From: Neelides folsomi
Taxonomy: Eukaryota; Arthropoda; Collembola; Neelipleona; Neelidae
Reading direction: 5' to 3'
Assembly: GCA_034687125.1 (NCBI GenBank)
Contig: JAQGBZ010000184.1
Span: forward strand, 59,075 to 123,074
Length of the DNA stretch: 64,000 nucleotides
In this document: positions 49,974 to 63,819 of the stretch, piece after piece
How positions within the stretch are numbered: the stretch's first letter is position 1
Layout: every line of letters starts with the position of its first letter
Program-made: the position numbers and the translations under genes
The notes under the pieces: generated by a model
Database searches by the model: none
Seen by the model: only the letters and a program-made list of their open reading frames with translations
Told to the model about the DNA's origin: nothing

Positions 49974-51118
49974 ATGTTGACTGACGATGCGATTGATTTG
50001 ATCTGCAAAGGAGTAATCCTTCTATGTGAAATTTGTATGGTTATAGGACCCGGCATTGGATACATTCCACAATATTTAGAAATCATAAAGACTGAAAACA
50101 CTACTGGATTTTCACCGTCAGCCGTTCAATTTATTTAATTTAAAAGCATGTTTGTAATGTAATTTATTTGAACTTTCTCCAGGTTTGTGTGCTTTCTAAT
50201 GGTCGTCTCAAATACTTTAAGAATCGTTTATTGGTAAAAATTCCAAGAATTTTAATTTCTAAACGACAGTTTTTAACAATTTGAATGAACTTAAATATAA
50301 TTATGAATGGCATTTTAGGTTTCGGATCCAATACAATTTTTCGCTATTTCTCCAAAGCTTGTTCATAATTATCATTATGCATACCATCATGGAGGAAGTT
50401 GTATATTTAAGAGTTAAAAATGGAGCTTACATTACGGATCAAGTTTTCTTGGGTAAACATTTTCGATGTTTTAATAAAAATTATTGAACTATAAGATTTT
50501 TAAATATAGTGATAAAAATATTTACATATTTACATATATTTGGCATGTAAAATAATTAATTATTAATTTTTTAGATTTCAACTATCGTTATTTCTGGTCA
50601 TGGACATCGATCCTATCCTATATTCAGTTTACGATTTGTTTCTTTCTCTTAATGTCTTTTCTCTCGTTCTTCTTCGGAGGATGGGTAGAACAAATTTTTC
50701 ATTTAAATATTACCATTTACCGCAACGTCGTGACATTTAAATTTTAGTTCTTATAAGTTAATTTAAATTTGAAATTACAAGGTCCGTGGCTGGGATGACA
50801 TATTAGGATTTACTGCTTTGACTTTCGAAGCCTTTCTCACACTTCCACAGTTTTATAGAAATATTCAAATGCAATCCACCGCTGGTCTCAGGTAACTATT
50901 TAAAATGATAAGGATAAATCACATTCAATCGAACTGCTCTTTAAGATATTTTGTTGAGTAAGGGTATGGTGGTCTTTTGGACTTTGGGAGACATTTACAA
51001 AGCCGTTTTCTACTTCCTTGCCGGGCTTCCAATGCCGTTCCAAGTTTGCATCTTCGTTGCTCTCTTTCTGGATTTTGCCATCATTTTCCAAATATTCCTC
51101 TACGGAGACTCTTCTTAA
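49974..51118 (+). CDS. SLC66A2: PQ-loop membrane transporter-like protein
   Basis: Seven-helix PQ-loop family membrane protein of the SLC66A2 (PQLC1) type, found in endosomal/Golgi membranes in the family. Exons: 49974-50116, 50183-50233, 50319-50452, 50575-50684, 50782-50891, 50959-51118; in phase, 235 residues. First PQ motif P32-Q33 in GYIPQYLEIIKTENTTGFSP, then VCFLMVVSNTLRIVYW; a helix-rich middle; second PQ motif P168-Q169 in LTLPQFYRNIQMQSTAGL; and the end SKGMVVFWTLGDIYKAVFYF. The last acceptor is TTGTTGAG|T, chosen because it alone keeps the frame and the family sequence. The linker between repeats is shorter than in vertebrates. Substrate unknown. Confidence 0.88.
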
Positions 51119-51796
51119 CTCCAGTTCAACACAATCAACAGTTCAACAATATCCTCCATAATGATAATAAATTTCAAGTTCTTGATAAAATTCAAATGGT
51201 TATTCGATTACAAGTCAGGTCATCAACTTAGGAATTACATTTGCTTACAAATACAAATACGAGTACTCGTACTTATTGTTATTGCATTGCTTTACAATAT
51301 TAAGTGTTATATGTTGAAGCATTACAGTTACCTACATTTATTCAATATCATTTATTAAAAGAATTAAAACCATTCGATTTGATTATTTTACAGTTTGTTA
51401 TTAAATTACTGTGCAAAATATTTTAGCTATTCTCAATTTCCAACATAGAATGCATGGATGAAATGAGATATTTAGCAATTCAGTAATAAGCGTATAAATA
51501 AATAGAGATGCCCGCATATTTCAAATGGAAGACCCCGAATCCGATTTTCTCAAGGGATCTCAAAGTTGTAAAACTTGGGAGGATCTTTTTTCCTAACTCA
51601 AAAATAATTAAAAAATTATGGAGAGAGGTTACGAAAGTGCTTTAACTTAATTATTCAATGTATTATGCACCCATTGCAAAAATTTTCACAAATCCTAATT
51701 CCGTTCAATCGTAACTATTTTAACCTATCTCGTCATTATATTGTGATCTAATTAGTGATTAAATAGTCATTTTTAAAGTCAGAATTAATCAGTTAG
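51119..51796. other. Intergenic, SLC66A2 to PDP
   Basis: Contains a 45-codon ATG frame at 51510-51647 (starting MPAYFKWKTPN) and an overlapping 23-codon frame. Neither is recognised, and they may be upstream ORFs in the PDP leader or chance. The rest is AT-rich. Confidence 0.35.
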
Positions 51797-53560
51797 ATGG
51801 TATTGAGAGGTGGAACATGTATCCTCCAATTATTGAGGTTAAATCTTTCTTCCTCAAGACTCAATTCCAACTATTTCCGGATTAAGAGTCATATTAGAAA
51901 CTTTACTCGTCTCACTCCGAATGAAGTAAATAAACTTTATTTATTATTAAACTTAATTTATACAATTTAACCAGTTAAGGTAAAATTAATTAATAATATT
52001 ATTTTGTATTGATTATTCCACTTTTGTGCAAATACTAATAAAAAATGTTAATTTGAATTTTTTCAGGTTACAAAAATCATTCGTGAAGGCGAAGAGAGTA
52101 TCGAGATTAATTTATCTTCCGTTAAATCTTATGAGACAAATCAATTGGCCTCAAATACTCCGATTGAAGATACAAGAGCAGAAGGCCGTTCATTGCTCAC
52201 AACGGGTATATTTTAATTAGATTCAATTAATTAATCCTATACAAGATAAAAATTATCAAACCAAAATTGAATTGACTGAACAAATTAAAATTTGATAATT
52301 TTTATATTTTGTGTTTATCAAGGTATGTTATTCGGAGTTTTTGATGGACATGCCGGACCAGCCTGTGCCCAAGTGATTGCTAAACGTCTCTTCAGCTACG
52401 TCTGTGCCTCACTTTTGCCCAAAGATGTTCTCGCTTCTCTCAGGGCAAAAGAACCCATCGACCTCGACAAACTTCTACTTAACCCCTACAACGACAGATT
52501 TGACCTCGTGGAAGATCTCCGCATCCTTTACGCAAAGAGTCTTCGTACCTTTGTTTGTGACTTGGCAGTCAAGGACTTTAGTTCAGAGTTCTTAATGGAG
52601 CCGGCCCTCCAAAGAGCTTTCCTCCGTCTTGACACTGACATCTCAAATGAGGCACAACTAGGAGCTAACGAAAAAACTTTAAGTGTCGCTATGTCCGGAG
52701 CTGTTGCTTGCCTCGCTCACGTCGACGGCGAACATCTTCACATTGCAAGTTGTGGAGATTGTCGAGCCGTGCTTGGGACAAGAAGTCCAACATCGGATTC
52801 TGAATGGATTGCTCGCCCACTTACAAAAGATCACAATGGAGAAAATTCTATAGAAGTTGCCAGAATCCTTTCGGAACATCCACCCCAAGAAAAAGATAAT
52901 GTTTTGAAAAATGACAGGCTCCTTGGGCTTTTAGCTCCTTTGAGGGCTTTTGGTGATTGCAGGTAAAATAATAAAGCTTAACGAGATATTAAATAATCTA
53001 ATTTAAATTATGTAATTTTTTTTATTAATTTAATCTTTTTATTTAGGTTCAAATGGAGTAAAGAAGAAATTGACAAATATGTTAAACCCTTGTTCGGTGG
53101 AGAAGCTTGGATTAATGGGAGCTTCACTCCGCCTTATTTAACCGCCATCCCCGAAGTCACTTACCACAAATTAACCCCAAAAGACAGTTTTGTCATCCTT
53201 GCAACTGATGGCCTTTGGGATTTGCTCTCACCGAGTCAAGCCGTTCGGCTGGTAGGGGAGCACATGAGTGGAAAAACAGTTCTTAGTCCTTTTGTCCCTC
53301 CGGAGGGCCCTGTAAGAATGGGAGAGCTCAACGACACTCTTGCTATCCGAAGAGAATCAAGCAAGTTGAAACCAATGGATGAGAACGCAGCAACTCATCT
53401 TATTCGTCACGCACTTGGTGGGACGGAACATGGGTTAGATCATAAAAAGATTAGCCATTTATTGACGCTTCCAGAAGAAGCGGCACGGCTTTTCCGCGAC
53501 GATATTACCATTTCCGTCCTCTTCTTCGATACCGAGTTCCTTTCGCAGAGACCCTTTTAA
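51797..53560 (+). CDS. PDP1: Pyruvate dehydrogenase phosphatase, catalytic subunit
   Basis: Mitochondrial-matrix PP2C-type Mg/Mn-dependent phosphatase that reactivates pyruvate dehydrogenase. Exons: 51797-51925, 52067-52205, 52323-52962, 53047-53560; in phase, 473 residues. Residues 1-43 are Arg/Ser/Leu-rich without acids until the end (MVLRGGTCILQLLRLNL...), as for a mitochondrial presequence. Seen: family motif NQLASNTPIEDTRAEG, PP2C motif FGVFDGHAG (D97), RLDTDIS, SGAVACLAHVDGEHLHIASC, GDCRAVLG, DRLLGLLAPLRAFGD, FTPPYLTAIPEVTYHKL, metal-binding LATDGLWDLL (D357), NAATHLIRHALGGTE and the final metal site RDDITISV. All PP2C metal ligands visible are kept. AATAAA occurs just after the stop. 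Confidence 0.95.
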
Positions 53561-54299
53561 CCTCATAAATAAATGTTTTTGATCTACTGGAACTTATGTT
53601 TTAAAAAACTATGTACAGCTCTCTTCTCATCCTTTGCTTCTGGTATTTGATCTTGCCAAGTTGCCAACAATTTTAACTGTGTCATAATATAAGTACGTGT
53701 TGGATCCAAATCCACTGCTGTTTGCCACACTGTTGTACGTTTTATTGGCTCTACTAAGTCTTCTAGAAATGGATTTGCTTATATCAGATAAATATACCTA
53801 ATGTTCGTTGTCCCAAATAAATACAAAACAGTATATTATTATGATACCTGTGCTTAAAAAATAAGCATGTTTATATTTTATTCTTCATTCAATCCTGCTA
53901 CAACCAAACGATATATTTATTATAGATCTACCTCCTATGTAACTTATATTATACAAAAAGTGTATTGAAGCTACAATTATATGAATTCATAAATTCATGC
54001 TAATTCATACATTGGTATTAAAAGAAAGTTCTATTCGAGATATGGTACTTGTACTGTTGTACTTATAATAAAAGTTGATAAAGGTCGTGTTATAAGATTC
54101 GCATTTTCCCATGTATTGCCATTTTATTCATTTGCCAAAATTGGTCTTCTTTTCTGACTCTCTTCATCTTGGCCAATGGACGAGATGAAAGAATTGGGAG
54201 AAGGGTGAAGTTTGCCCATATTTGGCCATAGTGAGAGATGAGGTCCGTAGAAGGAAGCTGGGGGCCACGGCGGCCTCTGGTGCTCATCCCATTGGCCCC
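53561..54299. other. Intergenic, PDP to myosin light chain
   Basis: AT-rich, no exon supported. From about 54090 the composition rises in G and C towards the myosin light chain leader. Confidence 0.45.
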
Positions 54300-54400
54300 A
54301 CCTTTTTGGTCACTTTTACTTACCTGCCATAGCTCTCAACGTCTGACGTCAAATACGTTCATTCTCGCTCGTTCTCGACTCGATTCCGACCAGAATTAAG
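54300..54400 (+). promoter_or_regulatory. Likely promoter and non-coding first exon of MRLC
   Basis: A GC-richer stretch ending GACCAGAATTAAG|GTGAGT places a strong donor at 54400/54401. The next good acceptor in the gene is TTCACAG at 55450, one base before the MRLC ATG, so this is probably the 5' UTR exon of the usual transcript. TGACGTC at about 54342 is a CRE-type palindrome that could be regulatory. The exact start site cannot be read. Confidence 0.45.
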
Positions 54401-54679
54401 GTGAGTGTTTTAAATGTCGTTTAAATATTTTTAAATAAGTCCTCGAACATTTTGAAATACTCCTGCTCAAAGTGCTATCATATAGCGGCCCTTGAGAGTA
54501 ATTGGAAATCCTATACCCTGACTAGGTTGATGAATCATTCAAAATTCTTTAATTATTATTCACCTGTCAATTTCTCTTTGATTTTGATTTTAATTGCTAT
54601 TTGATTTATAACTTCAATTGACATTTGATCTCAATATTATCTCAAGTTTTATTTTTAATTTATATTTACAAAATTGATA

Positions 54680-54807
54680 ATGGAAAAGATTGAAAAGACT
54701 GTCAGATGGTCAGAAGGGTCGGGGTCACCCTCGGTGACCTCCATTATGCCAGTACGCTCTTTGTCTGAATCTCCATCAATTGATTGTGGTGGATCTGATC
54801 ATAGCAG
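54680..54807 (+). CDS. Putative alternative coding first exon of MRLC
   Basis: Within the 5' UTR intron, an ATG with A at -3 and G at +4 opens 42 codons plus two bases and ends at CAG|GTAAAA (54807/54808). Spliced to the MRLC acceptor at 55450, the split codon AG|G is Arg and the next codon is the normal MRLC ATG, in frame. The added segment is Ser/Pro-rich (MEKIEKTVRWSEGSGSPSVT then SIMPVRSLSESPSIDCGG) and is much less AT-rich than the intron around it, as real exons here are. It would add 43 residues to the light chain. It needs its own promoter or an upstream non-coding exon. Alternative: an exon of an unseen gene, or chance. Confidence 0.5.
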
Positions 54808-55409
54808 GTAAAAAATAAGATGGGGATCATTAGGAGAGACTTATTATATTATTTAGGAAGTATTTGAAGACCTGAAAACTAAATATTTTATACAACAACT
54901 TTTTATAACAACTTTATTATTTTTAAGTAATTTAATCGGATTTTGTAATTTATAAATTGTAACGACCTTTACCTATAAAGATGATACTAAAATAATATCA
55001 ATTCGCTGATTTGTTTTTTGAGCCAAATCTTATAATAGCCTTTCAAGTTTAACAAAGTTCAAGAGCTCAAGTTCACTTGAGTGCATATAGGGTTAGGCCG
55101 GGCTATAATGAAGCGTGAAGAATTTTAAAAAGCATTTCGATGTAATTTGACGAAGCTATCAGGCTTAAATGTGTTTACGAAATACGAAAAGTGAGAATTA
55201 ATGATGAAAGAATGTTGAAGGTAAAGACAGAAAAGGTTCCATGTCATTCAGAGAACCATCTCACATTCTTTAACTTTTTAGGATAGTTTGCCAACGAATG
55301 TAATCTCATGACCATCTGTTTCCGGTCTAACCAGATTAACTTTATTCTCCTTCGTTGACTCCCATCAAACCCATTTCCCTCTTTTTATGTAATTTCCGCA
55401 AAAGTCTGA

Positions 55410-56284
<875 letters not shown>

Positions 56285-59200
56285 GCGGAGCGTCGACTAT
56301 CGAATTAATTCCATCTTCAACAATACATACATAATACATTCGATCCTTTTCAAGCTTCCAATACGATCAACGTAATGGCCTCCTTGGCCTTCTCTAACAA
56401 TTAATTACCATTAACTTAAATAAAAAAAGTATTTCATAATATATTATATATACCAAATTATCTATGAACTTTGAATACGAAGTCTATGTAATTTTTCACT
56501 GTTGGACTAATAAATGAAGTCTACTAATCCAATGAACGGTTATTTGTACTTCCTATTTAGAAAATGTTTCTCATAAGCTAAACTCATAAGCCATGGCTGA
56601 AAAGTGAAAGCCTGTTTAGATTTCTTTGCAGAGGCTTTGTGATTAATCTGGCGATGAGATTCAGAAGCCACGAAGAGTCGTTGAAAGGAGCTCAAATCAA
56701 ACCTTCAAATCTTTTCATTTCTCTCAAGGGTCCTTTGAATTTCTAGACTCTTCCCCATTGTGTTTAAAATCCTGAATGTGGCATATGTCAAGCTGAATCA
56801 AATACTAAAATGGTCTGATTATACTTATCGGTTAATGTGCGAGTTCGGCGAACCATGTAACCGAACCAGAGGTAAGCTTATTTTATTTACATTGAAAATT
56901 CAACAAACTCATTTAAAACACATACTCTGCATTATACGCTATATCATTGAGAAAATCACTATGAATAATTTATATTCAAATAAGCCACAATATCCTCATT
57001 TTAAAATTAAAGACGGTATTTAATTTGACTCGACCGCTTCAGCTACATAATTATATTTGGCCTAATTTAAAAAACCAATTGGTCAGTTCTGCAAAAGCTT
57101 TGTCATAGAAGTAATTTCTAAAGATGTCAATGATTCAATGAATATTCTATCAATCCTTATGAATAATAAATAAATACTCGAGACTTTCTTTGAGAGCGAT
57201 TAAAAGACAATGTTTAAAGATACAAATAAACAATGAGGAGTTTGAATCATGAATTGTCTAATGGTTTCTAAACCGCCGTTTAATGATTAACTTGTATTTA
57301 AGTAGCAAAGATCCTTTGACATTGACAATCTGACTCGGTGGCAAAGAGCGGTTTGGTCCGGGAAGGTTGAATACCGGATAGAGTTAGAAATACATTATAT
57401 GTGGAAAGAGAATGAGATCCTGCGCGTGGGGACTCCTCCACACCGACACTTCCTTCGCCGCCCTCGACCCCATCGAACGGCCCAACCGACCCTCTGTCAA
57501 CAGCCAGAAACCACACCGACAACTCCGTCACTCCGCCAAGAAAATCAATTTACAAAAAGTTCCCAGCTCCCAAAGGTAAAGTGTATTTTTGTTAAAAATT
57601 AATTAACTCAGGGCCGTTCGCTCCTTGCCCCTGTTGGTTCATTAAAAGATAACAACCTGCTCGGAGGAGGAAACTCTCATATCTTTCACTTACTTTATAG
57701 ACCAAAGCAGTTCAATTAGTTTAAGTAAATATCGTAAGAAAACGGGATAATAAAAAGGAGAAATCCAACGTGGTAGAATTTATGGAATCTTTATGATGGA
57801 GTTGAAAAGAAAGGAGGAAATATATACTGCTGAGGTTGAGCCGTAATAAGCGATAGAATGAGGGAATGAGGAATCCCGTTTTCTCCCAGGATTCTCGCCG
57901 GCTGAATCGATGAATTCGGTCGGCCCCCTCCATCCATATTCTATAAAGTTCCCCTTTCTAACCGACTCGGGTCTTTTATCATTAATTTAATTTACTATCA
58001 TTTCTACCTCCCTCATCGCCTCCCCACATTTCACTCACGTTTTCTCAGCCCTTCTGTTTTAAAGATTAGCCCATGATTATTAACGTGTATCCGCTTTCAC
58101 AATTCCACAAATGCGTAAATGGAGGAATCTCCGGAGAGCCGAAATGGGTCTGGTGAGTCATAAGCCATACTCTCCGATTCGGGATTCGTCATTCATCCCC
58201 AACCTCATAACTCATTCACTTTCGACATATGAGGATCCGTGAGCTCATGAATATAAATCAACATAGGGATCATCTTGACCCAAAATGCATAAATAAGCTC
58301 AGAATTGGAACATTATATTTAGTTATATTACATACGAGTATCAATTAATATTATAAATGGGAAATATAGTATTACAAACTTGTAGGAATTTTATACATAG
58401 AATAAATGATTACGTGATTCATACAATATTAATTCACATTCCTCTCAACAACTCTACTGTCCCAATTCCTATTTTTCAACAAATCTGTAATCTCAAAGGA
58501 TCTTTTTGGATACGATTTTTTAGCTCAATAATAAATGAGAGTGATTAAGTTGAATGGGGGAGGAAAAAAATAATAAATGCGTGTTTGTGAGTCCAAGCCT
58601 ATGAATCAACCCCGGTTTTTTTTACCGTATGACACTCGGTTACTGTCGTGGTGCTGAAAGGTCCATACATTCTTGTCAAATTCATGATTCCATGAAAGTT
58701 GGTCGTCTCCTAATGAGGACAACTATAGGAATCAATTATTTGGAGGAAAACAATGGGTTTCGTGCGAAGCCTCCTGATCCGCCCTACTCGTCTTCTCAGA
58801 GGTCATCGGAGGAGAATTGGCCACCTGGGCTGGAGACTCACGTTTACAACATTTAAATACATACGGCCACACTTTTCTAAGGCTTTACGACTTTACATCC
58901 CCCACCCTTAAAATTCTGATCTGTACCGAACATAGTTTTGAAGCTAAAAGTAAGAACACGTAAAAAGTTACTTATTTATAAGCACGGGAGAGAAGTCTGC
59001 ATCCGCAGTCTACTTATTTCAAGTTAAATCCCTTAAGCCTATTTTCACAATCCCTTCATTTGGCATCATACAACAAACAATCAACCCAGATAATAGAACA
59101 CTATTATTACAGAGACAGAAATTAAGCTATTTGAATCCCAAGTATGATTAGTTTTGTTTAAAACAAATCGTAGTCAAAATTTTAATTAATCTGTATAAGA

Positions 59201-62200
59201 TTCATTTTATGTACTATACCATAATATACATACTTGTTTACATCATAAGCGGTTCATTACTAAATCTTTGAACATACTTAAAAGATAAGTTAATTAAAAT
59301 CATGTAAAAATGGATTATAAAAATAATAGGATCTGGTTTGTTATCTCATACTATCATAGGTAAATACATTTATTTGGTAATCATATAATGTTAAAAACAA
59401 GGTGAGAAAAATTCGCGTTTCGATCATTCAATTAACTAAATAAAAATAAATCTGCCAATAAATAGTTTAAGGAATGTTACAATGCTCCAGTATGTTAAAA
59501 GCCTGGAGGCGCAAATGTAAAGGCAAAAGAAAGTAATTTAGCTCGGAAATTGATCTTGTGGAAATGCAGCGTGAATTGAAGCTCTCAAGGACATTCGTTT
59601 TATTACATGCATTTCTTCATCTCATTAAGCCTCGCGTATTTCTCACCGTCTTAACTCATTGTCAGTTGGTCTTGCTTTTTTAAGGATTGAACAAGTTTTA
59701 TTTGAAATTCAAATTATACAAGGAAAAGCAGAAAATCAGGGTGTAATAAGATATGAGTAATAATGGACCTCGCAGCCCGACTCTGTAATTTGTGCAAATG
59801 GTAAACACGAAGAATATTTGTTCGATAACACTTGAATCAGACTTGTATTTACAACATCCATCTAATATATATTAGGTACACTGTGTTTTCCTTCAAGAAG
59901 CAGAAAGCTATTCCAAAATAATAAGACTCAACATTTACCATTGCATTGTATGTAGTATTTGAGAACAAAGGCGCTTTTATTTATTATATCAATAATGAGG
60001 ATTTGATGAATAATTGATAATCTTATTATAGCTTTACGCATTAAAGCATTTAGCATCGTGGTTAGCACTTTTGGATAAAATCAATATTTGTTGTTTATTT
60101 AATAACTTTCGATTCAACGCTAACTCTTTACTTTGATGGTTTTACTTTATTATAAGTCGTCATTACGCGTGTTTCTATTCGACCATCGTTTTAGTTGGCA
60201 TTTAAAAGCTTCTACTGATATTGCTGAATTATTTATTATATAATAAATATTCATTAATGTGAACGGTATTTCTATTGTATTACATACAGGTCCATATCAC
60301 ATCATGAAATCGTTCTTGTTTAAGGCAGAATTGCCGTAATTAAACAAAATCCAATGTAGGATTAATGTACAAAGAAACAAGAAGGAAAGAATTTTCGTCT
60401 CGATTTAATTACCCAGATAGGCCAGATTAGAGTTTAAAAAATTGGTTCAAACAAGGTGAAAAATTGAGGAGGAGAATCGCGTGAAGAAAAGCCCTCTGAG
60501 AAGAATTGCTGTGGTGGCAAAGTGGAAAAGTGGGAGTTTAATTTAAGGTTTTGTAAAACTTTGAAAGAGTTCCCATTTTATGTGCGGTTTCTCGCGTTTT
60601 TTCTTTGGCCTCCTCAGTGGAAGAATAATTGGTGACCTCTTAACCCTTGCGCTATAAGACTAGGAGAAGTGGAGGCGTTCCTCTGCTCCGACACTCCGAC
60701 CTCACATGACAATCCGGTTGACAGGAGTGTTCATGACCCATTTTGAAATTGATCCACTTCCTCCAAGCCTACAGAGCAAGTCATCGATTCTCCATTGGGA
60801 TCTCATAACAACTCCGTTAGTAAACCACCTTTCTTTCATATCTTCATTCAACGCCATATTTTACGACCTTTCTCCTCATCTCCTTTCCATCAAGCCTCTA
60901 TAGATAAATTGGTATAAACTTTAATCAAAAAACCTACAAAAGAATCTTTATTAAATATTTACATACTGTCAAATTGAGCATTTGACCTTAAATAAAAGAG
61001 CATGTGGGTCTGATTCGTCGGATCCAATCATTCCTAATTGTTTTGTCTGGAACCCGGGTTTTATAGCTTGGAACGGGAGGAAGGATTAAAAGGGGGCATT
61101 TTATGGCACAGTGAAGGGTGTGGTTGAGGGAGCCCTTTTGCGTCCTAGGGCAATCCGAAATGGGTGACCCGGGGATGAGCGCGCAGGGAAATCGGGGAAA
61201 CTGCACTTGGGATCTCGCAGCTAGGTCCCGAAATACATGAGATGTGCGAGTGCAGCAGATCCCGGAGCTCTGGGTGCATCTCCTGTGCACTCATCCCATT
61301 TATACTTCCCACAAACGCCCGACTGTCACATCTCACTCCCCTCCATCTCAAGGACCATCAGAATATATTTCCCCTACTTTTGCCCCGGCTTTGACTCACT
61401 CCCAAGAAGAGATATTTAAAAGATTTTCCAATTGGATCTAAACGAGTCGAGAAAGATTGGCAGGAAGAGAAACAAGGTGAGCGGTGGAAGAGAATTATTA
61501 CCATACACTTTGTATTGACTTCTTAAGCTCCTTCCTTTTCCCATGTGCAAACATAATAAACAGTAATGGTAAATAACATAAAATTGGTTCACATTCGCAA
61601 GTAAAATATTTAGTTTTGCAATTGAGTATTTTTTCTACAGTAGAGACTAGAGAGCAATTTCTTGGGAGTATCAGTACTTGAACTTGGTTTAATGTCTTTG
61701 ATTAGCTGAAGTAATTTGAAGAAATTTGGAATGCTCTACCAATTGTCAATTATATTGATTTCTCTCTTTTCCTCCCTTTAATCTCATTTTGCGAAGTTGT
61801 TAATAAGGGTTCTGGAGGTCTGAAATGTATAATGAGGAATCAGGTTTATTTCTCCAGTCTTTCATTGTATATTGAAGTTGACGAGTAAAAAGCGGTTTTC
61901 GTCTCACTCGAGACCTCGAACTCAATTCGCAATCCATGAGAGAGGAATAGGGAAGTTTAAATGGAGATTCGCAATAAGTGATGAGAATCTCAATCTCATG
62001 AGATCTTCAATTCCACGATGTTGGCAACCGACCCGAGATTCAAGTCTCATTTTTTCGCCCATTGAGAGTAATGGGGGAAGTGTAATTTATAATCTCCCTG
62101 CTTTGTTTGAAGAGACTCAATGCATCTCTCACATTCGCAATTTACCCATCCCCAATAAAAGTACAGTTGATGCAAATTCATTATTTGCAGTTGGGAAGAT

Positions 62201-63097
62201 TCCTCTTTGAGGCAGTTTAATTCTTCCACTTATGTACATAATACACCTTCTGAAGTTCTTAAGTAAACTACCTTCAGCCCCATTCCTCTTCTCGTGAGAA
62301 TTCTATTATTCCCTACGTGCACAGTTGAACATCGAGTTTTTGATGAGGGAATCGAGATTTTCTTCCATATTTTCTTTTAAAGCAGTTCCCAACTTGATGT
62401 GGTGAACAAAAGTTGTTCCGATATTTTCTCTCTGATTCTGCAGTCTTCACCCAACTTTGGTGAATTGCTGACACTGTGACGATCGCTCAAGAAAGTTTTC
62501 AAACTAATTTTTCTTTCAAAATCTTCTAAACGAGTCTTGAAGGGTAACCTTTAACATTCTCAAGCATTCTCAAACAATTTCATACTTGTCTAAAATATCA
62601 TAATGTCTAAAATATATTAAAGGAAGGGCTACATTGCCAAATATATTTATTAGAATAATGCCAAGTGGAGATTTTCTGCGACAGAGGAAAAATTAAGAAT
62701 TTCATCAAATGCATAATTTAAAAACTTTTTCCATTTAAACTTTGTAAATGCCTAATAAATGTCTGTTAAATTGGAGACATAATCTATGCACTTGGTGAAA
62801 TAATCCTGAATTTTATTTTATTTGAATTTTGAGATAAAAAGTTTGAATTCTTGTATTAGGTTTTGGATACCTTTAAAACACGCATCTCTTTTTTGTTGAT
62901 GGACTTGTGTTATTTTCCCTTGTCGTTAGAAGAATTTGGAATTGAACTTAAAATACATTTAAGCTCATTGGTTGTGAATTTGTAATTGTTCCAAAACTGC
63001 CAAACCACGACGTGATGAGAGAAATAGGAAAAACAAATCTGTCTCCTCTTTCTTTTGTTTGAGTTAATAAGTCTCTTATTCTCCCATTTCCCGCATC
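56285..63097. other. Gene-poor right flank
   Basis: No gene can be supported with confidence. Candidates only: a 59-codon ATG frame at 57399-57575 (plus) ending in a donor AAG|GTAAAG and rich in Pro/Arg/His; a plus-strand non-coding-exon-like stretch at about 61290-61475 ending AAACAAG|GTGAGC after TTTATACTT; and a 112-codon ATG-less open frame at 61872-62210. They could be first exons of a gene that runs off the window. Confidence 0.35.
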
Positions 63098-63099
63098 GA

Positions 63100-63108
63100 T
63101 ATATAAAA
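63100..63108 (+). promoter_or_regulatory. TATA box
   Basis: TATATAAAA in a fitting place: about 90 bp before the ATG of the putative small gene at 63191, which would put the start site near 63130. Such words are frequent in AT-rich DNA, so this is weak on its own. Confidence 0.3.
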
Positions 63109-63190
63109 TAGATTAATGGTTCCCAATTCTCGACTAGCTTGGCCATAAAACCTTACGCACTGCCATTAACACATAAGAGAATTGGAAATC

Positions 63191-63677
63191 ATGGGAAAGG
63201 AATTAAATCTTTATCTCGAAGGGTTAGAAGGAGAAATGAAAGTTTTAGTATCAAATCGTTTCATCGGATTTCCAGGAGAGAAAATCAATTTCTCTTTCAC
63301 TACCTCTAACCTTATCATTCATGCAGAAAAAACATCCAATCCTTCTTTTCAAATTTATACTCCGTTTATAGGTAGTTAACATGTATATCGCAATCCAATT
63401 TATGATTTTAACTAACTTTCCGTTTACGCTATTTATTTAACCTAGTAGTCAAATAATAGGAAATATTTATATTCCTTGGTCCTTCAGCCCAATGAAGAAA
63501 ACACGGAAAATATCTTAAATCTTATTATTAGATAGATGTCTTTGTGAACACATCTTCTCCGCCCATGCTATCAAAGCTAACAAACGATTCGGTCTGTATA
63601 TCACTTTCATTATTTTATCCGTCCTCGAAGATCTCGTAAATCTCCCCCGTCTTAAATTCTTTGCTTGGAGAATGTAA
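63191..63677 (+). CDS. Hypothetical two-exon small protein
   Basis: Exon 1, 63191-63371, reads MGKELNLYLEGLEGEMKVLV and on to YTPFIG and ends at G|GTAGTT. Exon 2, 63532-63677, begins after ATTATTAG and reads DRCLCEHIFSAHAIKANKRF then GLYITFIILSVLEDLVNLPR before a stop. The junction is in phase; total 108 residues. The second half has one hydrophobic stretch. A TATA-like box lies upstream. I do not recognise a family. The donor is not strong, and a minus-strand frame also runs through exon 2, so this may be chance. Confidence 0.28.
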
Positions 63678-63819
63678 ATAGTGAATGAAAAAGTGTGAAA
63701 ATGAAATGAATTATCCAAGTTTATGGAGAATTTGGGAATTCTGACGCAAAAGGGCTCTTTGTGCTGCTAAAGTGTTAACTACTAACTTTTCCCCTATCTT
63801 TCCTATCTTGTATTTTACT

